This document shows, piece after piece, positions 59,034 to 64,000 of a stretch of DNA of 64,000 nt (its first letter is position 1; each line of letters starts with the position of its first letter). The stretch comes from Dicyema japonicum. Its lineage: Eukaryota; Dicyemida; Rhombozoa; Dicyemidae. The position numbers were made by a program, and so were the translations under genes. Under the pieces are notes generated by a model. It was not told the origin of the DNA. It made no database searches and worked only from the letters and a program-made list of their open reading frames with translations. The stretch lies in NCBI GenBank assembly GCA_011109175.1, contig RDEW01000016.1:620134-684133 (forward strand), given 5' to 3'.

Positions 59034-59600
59034 TGGCAAGAGAAAGAGAAACTTATTTAACACTAAAAGACATAGCTAACAGATTCAAAATTGTATTTCA
59101 GTGACGATTTATGTGGAATTATCTGGATTTTCCATCAATAAGTTTTTATTATGGAAAAACAACATATTTTTCCATGCATTACTATAAAAAATCTTGTAAA
59201 TTAAAAAAGGATTTTTATTATTTAAATTATTAACAAAAAACAGAAATTTTTAACCTGAAAGAATTAATGGAGAATTGAGACCAGTAAACAGAGCACTATG
59301 GACGGTGAAGACCTCAGTAGTCTGGTGAGTCTGGCATTGAAAGTATCTCTGATGATACAAACGCAGCATGAATGGAAATATAGCTAATATGATTATATGT
59401 TGTTGCTTATAATAATTAGACATGTAGCTCGTCCCTACTCACGTGTAGAGATGATGGACTCTTCAAGTATCACACTAAATGATCGCCTTCGAGAGGTATT
59501 ACGAAAATGTACCACTTTATTGAACCAGTTGCTCTTATACAGGGAGAACTTGGATGACAATTCTATGATTGTAAATATGTGAAATATTCAACAGTGTTAT
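59034..59600 (+). CDS. Candidate small gene, unrecognised
   Basis: Plus-strand phrases MARERETYLTLKDIANRFK (59034), MDGEDLSSLVSLALKV (59299) and an amphipathic helical block SSSITLNDRLREVLRKCTTL ending at 59581 look like exons. Spacing could be bridged by GT-AG gaps of 21 nt and more, but I could not build one frame. Low confidence. Confidence 0.25.
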
Positions 59601-59732
59601 TAGAGTAAATCAATAAACTATTATTGGGGGATTATACAAACCTGGCAACGTTGTTAAAGGATTATTTACGGTTTATATATTTATAAAGAATGGAGAGAGT
59701 AACATATTAATATTATTTAGAACTTGAAGAAT

Positions 59733-60137
59733 ATGGTTTTAAATATGTTCAAAAAATCACTTGAAGACAACATTAAAATTCGAAAAAATTCCAGATTCGA
59801 AAATTCATACAATCTTAATGATTACATTAAATTTGATAGAGTTTTGATACAAAATAAACTACAATCTCTTTTGAACAGTACAATTGTGGACCACGTGTAT
59901 GACATGAAGTCAAGCCCGGCTCTTTTGTTGACTTTAACTAATACAATATCAGAAACTATGAAGATATTGGTTTCTACACGATTTAGAATAGTCGTCCTTA
60001 CAATGATAGGAATGAACAATTTTGCTGTTTCTACGGGAAAATTGAGTGAAAGCAATATTGACGAAACGATCACTGCTATTTCCAATTTCTCTGAAATGTC
60101 AGTTTACGCTTCAGTTAATATTATTTATTTGAATTAA
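59733..60137 (+). CDS. Tctex1-domain dynein light chain
   Basis: DYNLT/TCTEX1D family; these light chains dimerise on dynein intermediate chain in cytoplasmic or ciliary dynein. 134 residues from the first ATG at 59733, with no intron. The family layout is present: FENSYNLNDYIKF (ENTY-l-P motif), a helix ending IVDHVYDM, a second helix TLTNTISETMKILV, then the strand FRIVVLTMIGMNN, and last strands ISNFSEMSVYASVNIIYLN. The strand usually carrying a conserved W is divergent (KLSESNID). Closest in style to TCTEX1D proteins. An AG at 59719-59720 just upstream may be a splice acceptor. Confidence 0.75.
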   Translation: MVLNMFKKSLEDNIKIRKNSRFENSYNLNDYIKFDRVLIQNKLQSLLNSTIVDHVYDMKSSPALLLTLTNTISETMKILVSTRFRIVVLTMIGMNNFAVSTGKLSESNIDETITAISNFSEMSVYASVNIIYLN

Positions 60138-60724
60138 CACTATTAATTGATCTTTGAGTTAATAAACCAATACTTGGGGTACACATGCTTTATTTTAAAA
60201 GGGAAAGTCCAGTTCCACAGTAGAGCATCACTGAGCCTGATGGTATCCTAAATGTTAGGATGAATAGCAGCGAAATTCTAACCGGGAATTTTGTTCGGGA
60301 CTTGCGGCACTCCCTCATTCCAATCTTAAAAAGGTTAAACTTATCAGTTACTCAGCCATAGATTATAATTTTGCAGCCTTAATGGTGGTAAAAAAATGTA
60401 GTCCAAAATATTGTCACACAAATGAGTTTTATGTTCATAAAAATATCAATAAATTCTTCAGTAATGTTTTCATCAAAATTAAAGATATTAATAACGCAGT
60501 GACTGGTTGTTTTGAATATACGTGGGGCATAATTATAATTAAATCAATCATTTCTTTTGGAATTTGTGGATCGATTTAATTAATTGCATTTATTATTGGT
60601 CACTAATTTATATAAACCTCACATAAAGAACTTAGTAATCCTAGTAAATCCACTTAATAGCATCTCCTAGGCTTTAAATTGTCTCACGTGTATTCCAGAC
60701 TCCATAATGTGTTGAGTCAATACC
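60138..60724 (+). other. Intergenic with one unrecognised open frame
   Basis: The frame 60382-60579 ends with a hydrophobic stretch (YTWGIIIIKSIISFGICGSI). No family recognised, and AT bias could explain it. Confidence 0.3.
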
Positions 60725-60985
60725 CCAAACTTATAGTAATCCTATTAAAGCGTTTAAGACCACTGTGTGAGTATAAGAGACTCTCAAAAAACGAAATTAG
60801 TAGTCCCTAAATCCAATGTGAGAAAAGGAGACTTTCTAAAAATGCACAAAATAATAGTCCCCAAGACCACAGAGTGAGGGGAAAGATGCGTTGAAAAACA
60901 CAAAATAGTAACCCAAAGGCCACAGTGTGAAGGAAAGAGACTCCCTAAAGATACACAAAGTAATAGTCCCCACAATCAATAATTG
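60725..60985. repeat. 54-bp minisatellite, about 4.5 units
   Basis: Units start near 60743, 60797, 60851, 60905 and 60960 and share AATAGTCCCC-AAG, CCACAGTGTGA-G and AAAGAGACTCCCTAAA with drift. They lie just downstream of the V-ATPase c gene. Confidence 0.8.
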
Positions 60986-61059
60986 CAATCTGATACAATG
61001 GAACCGCAAAACGTGAGAAATAGAACTCCAAAGCATATTAGTAAAATTTAATAAGGAAA

Positions 61060-61574
61060 TCAGAATTTAATCGAATAGACGAGGGCAATTATGAATCCAT
61101 ACAATCCCAAAACTTCAGAGAAGATCAGATTAAGAACCATTCCAATGTAAAGTCGAGGCTGATGGACTATACCACGAACACCCGCATCTCCTACAATCCC
61201 AATGGCATAACCAGCACCCAAGGAACAGAGACCACAACTCAATCCGGCCCCAAAGTGAACAAAACTCCTAACACGTGACCATCATGCTTACTCGAATAGA
61301 GAATATCCCGTGGTGGTCAGTTTAGTAGATATAACAAGGGAGATTACGAGTCCGTAGATGGCAAGTAATCCAGCCATGACTACTGGGACGATAGCCTTGA
61401 TGATTAGATCAGGCTTCATGACGGCCATAGCTGCTATACCAGTTCCTGACTTTGCCGTCCCATAAGCAGCTCCCATGACTGACCATTAAGATGCAAATAA
61501 CCTGAGAACACGATAGCAGAGGCTGAGCCCATAATTCCAAAAAATGGCGCATAAATTGGGTCTGCGGTAGCCAT
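61060..61574 (-). CDS. ATP6V0C: V-type proton ATPase 16-kDa proteolipid subunit c
   Basis: Rotor subunit of the V0 membrane sector. Three exons with introns 61479-61501 (23 nt) and 61268-61291 (24 nt) give 155 residues, the length I recall for human ATP6V0C. Four membrane helices are evident: [14 protein letters not shown], then [60 protein letters not shown] with VGDAGVRG; and [20 protein letters not shown]. The proton-carrying Glu in the last helix (SEVLGLYG) is conserved. Start [13 protein letters not shown] aligns with the family N-terminus. It looks fully functional. Confidence 0.97.
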
Positions 61575-63020
61575 GAAAAGATTACAACAAAACTAATTAA
61601 TTTTTTATTAATTTAATTAAATATTATTAATTTATTAGTAATTAAACTAATTATTATTATTTCTTTTGGATTTTATAATTTTAATAATTTTCCAAACAAA
61701 AATAATAATTTGGAATTTTAAAGTTGTTTGTCTCGTACTAAATAATTAATATTATCGTCACCAACTTTATTGTTAAGGAATCTATTTTAATCTCAACACC
61801 AATTTTCATAGGTTTAGTGAATAACTGAATATTAGAGTACAACAACCATACTAAGAGATTTGAGAACTCATAATAGTAGTAACGTCCTTCTTGGTCATAG
61901 AACCTGTTGATGCATTATTGTGATTCCAGATGCACTGTACTTTATTACTGGAGTTGAGATCTCATAGTTTTTCTGCTTTTTGGTTGTATTCACTCTGTTA
62001 CAGTGGGCTCTAAAAGTTATGGCACACTTAATAATTTTAACTATTTTTATATTTTCATGTATAAAATATAAACTAATTTGACTTGTAAATGTTTTTTTTA
62101 ATAAAAAAGTTAAGTACAAAAAAAGTACTTTCTAATTTGTTAAATTTAATAGTTGGATAAACAAAAAAACAAGTTTTAAAAATATTAAATGTTATTTAGA
62201 GGTCAATAAGTGTTGCACAGTAATACTTTGTTGCATGACCTTTTGCAACTATTATTAATTTGTAAATTTTTTTGAAATTTTATTCCATTCCTCGAGCAAA
62301 ATATTTTCAACTTCATTAAATTTAGCAGTTTTCTCTTCCCTATTTTTATTTTCAAAGTTCTTTATAAAAATAAAAAATCATATATTTTAACTATTTCTTG
62401 CTGTTCTTCAATAAAATTAATTAGTCCTAATATCACAAATGAAAAAATTTTACCTCGAGTTAAGATTCTAGTATTCCTTATATACGTTCTCCATTTTCGG
62501 CTTTAAGTACGTCATATTCTTTTTAAACTCCGCAGTATTTCTTATAATCCAGTCCATCGTATAATTGACACCGGGGGATTATGCATTTTCTTGTCTAAAG
62601 ATTTGTATTTTACGCAACCTTAAAATCACCATTTTCGGTGAGTAACTGCCTTCAACAAATTTTAGAAAGCTGTGTTTCTCGCTATTATTAATCTTCTTGA
62701 TATTCTTTATTTAATTGTTCAGCTTTGTATTCTCTATTACCCCCACACCCATAAAAATATAGAAAGGTATACCTGACAAAAAATAAAAATACCTACAAAA
62801 TACTGGGGATCGAGTAAAAAGCCATGCGGATTTCAACCAAACACAATAAAGTTTTGTAGTGCCTAGACTTTGACTCATGTCCCGACATAATAAATTTTGT
62901 GAGGGTGATGCTCCTCCCTCTACCACATACAACCACGAATTGGCCGAATGACTAGATCTTCGTAGTCAGAACAGCACGTTCTACGGTTCATGCGTATCAT
63001 GGATTCTAGGAACTCTATAG
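61575..63020. other. AT-rich intergenic with a possible transposon end
   Basis: At 61999-62028 the phrase CAGTGGGCTCTAAAAGTTAT resembles a Tc1-like terminus (CAGTGG-(C)-AAAAGTTA), but the inverted partner is not found and no transposase is visible. The rest shows no gene. Confidence 0.3.
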
Positions 63021-63029
63021 AAATTCAAC

Positions 63030-63665
63030 GTTCCGTAATTTTGGAGGCTCTTTTTCGGCTAGCTTCGATCTTCAAGAAGTTATATTAATTAAGTTATTTA
63101 AAACCAAGAATCAACGACAAAACAAAAGAGAGTAGGGGCCGTCAGGTGATCTCGGCCTCTTTAAGCAGCCGCCTCATTCTTTCTCGGTGCTACTCCCGAG
63201 TGCCGAAACATTTCCTGTATGGACGAATGATTTTTAGGAAGTTTAGAGGTTTTGGCAGAACCCCCGTAATTCCTCGAACGGAGTTGGTTGTAATGTAGAG
63301 GAGGATCTTTGTAGGGTCTTCGTTACTGTGTCTTGGAAGGAGTTTAATTTCTTTAGATTGTTATGGGATAAATAAGTACCCCATATCGCGCATCAGTAGC
63401 TGATTTACTATAGTATATTGAGAGTAGAGATGATTTACTGTTGGATGGAAACATCTATTGTAATATCCAAGTAGCGTTTTTACAAATTTTAGTTTTCGCT
63501 GGGAAGAAGAGATTATGTTGCTCACATGTTTGCTGAAGGTTAGTTGGTCATATGTGACCCCCAGTATTTTGGTTGAATTTTTGGAGAGGATTGTTATTCC
63601 ATTTAGAGTCAACGATAGTGCCGAGTTAGTCAATCTGTTGGAAGTAAAGATCATGAAGCACGATT
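63030..63665 (-). pseudogene. Jockey-like RT thumb fragment
   Basis: Minus strand: SLTLNGITILSKNSTKILGV, TFSKHVSNIISSSQRKL, then SVRGITGVLPKPLNFLKIIR. The KILGVTYD-LTFSKHV phrase is the post-catalytic motif of Jockey-type RTs. The upstream RT lies off the copy, which stops near 63.66 kb. Confidence 0.7.
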
Positions 63666-64000
63666 ATTTCTCACTGAACTTTTTGGAATACTGAATAGTT
63701 TTGAAATTCGTCAATAATTTTTTTTATTTTGATGAGACTTGCATCTGTTTTAGCTTAAAAGTAAAACTAAATAATTGAAACGAATGACATTATCTTATGC
63801 ACTTTAAAGGACTATTTGTAAAGAGTGACAACATTTTTGACCTATTATTAGAATTAACGATTTATTAACAAGAGTTAAGGAGTTTTCTGGAGGGTATTAC
63901 ATCTGAGTCTTACTATAAGGCTTGGACTCCACACCTGGACTTTTTTTTTTTTCAGGACGTTTCTCCCAGCTTTATATACGTGTCCTGAATCTTTGATCTT
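63666..64000. other. Window edge, unassigned
   Basis: No coding or repeat signal recognised; a T run at 63943-63953 may be a former poly(A) of a minus-strand insertion's partner. Confidence 0.25.

Noticed and set aside
60784-61036. Minus-strand hydrophobic open frames with repeats as a membrane protein
   Set aside because: They are translations of the 54-bp minisatellite.
61999-62028. Tc1/mariner transposon
   Set aside because: Only one terminus-like phrase is present, with no inverted partner and no transposase.

Overview
The window looks like metazoan nuclear DNA, AT-rich and crowded with decayed transposons. The decisive observation is in the gene structures. Several conserved animal genes read straight through only if introns of about 21-29 nt (GT...AG) are removed. 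DNAJB13, acylaminoacyl-peptidase (APEH) and V-ATPase subunits c and G become full-length once these are spliced out, and the first and third come out at exactly the length of the human proteins as I recall them. Introns this short are documented in dicyemid mesozoans, so I infer a dicyemid; that assignment rests on intron size and gene content only. Without this key the genes look like strings of short, frameshifted fragments.

Layout. 1-1.2 kb: minus-strand Jockey-like retrotransposon remnant. 1.9-13.1 kb: a host gene block with DNAJB13 (+), PI4KB (-), MED31 (-) and the large MED23 (-), separated by two patches of retrotransposon debris. 13.2-21.7 kb: non-LTR retrotransposon remains, including one minus-strand element split by a 1.7-kb cut-and-paste transposon with inverted termini and a 5-bp target duplication. 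21.8-24.3 kb: APEH (+, 15 exons). 26.2-26.6 kb: V-ATPase G (-). 27-32 kb: SINEs, Jockey-like pieces and a truncated hAT element. 32.3-37.1 kb: two LAMP-like membrane-protein genes, one broken (-) and one nearly intact (+), flanking another retrotransposon. 37.9-41.8 kb: unrecognised candidate exons and repeats. 41.8-44.3 kb: a ZYG11-like gene (+) carrying two short tandem duplications. 44.4-47.1 kb: unrecognised candidate genes and a third LAMP-like gene (-). 47.6-58.1 kb: mostly repeats, with a long minus-strand non-LTR element, a MULE transposase fragment, a LAMP relic and a PHD-finger/RT retrotransposon. 59.7-61.6 kb: a Tctex-type dynein light chain (+), a 54-bp minisatellite and V-ATPase c (-). 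63.0-63.7 kb: a last RT fragment.

The recognised host genes are housekeeping or ciliary: Mediator subunits MED31 and MED23 (transcription), V-ATPase c and G (acidification), PI4KB (Golgi PI4P), LAMP-like proteins (lysosome), DNAJB13 and a Tctex light chain (axoneme/dynein), ZYG11 (CUL2 ubiquitin ligase) and APEH (peptide turnover). I see no operon logic tying them together, except that MED31 and PI4KB overlap on the same strand. No convincing complete tRNA, rRNA or CRISPR locus is visible. Several genes (PI4KB, ZYG11-like, LAMP-like) carry single-base frame breaks that could be real decay or assembly error.
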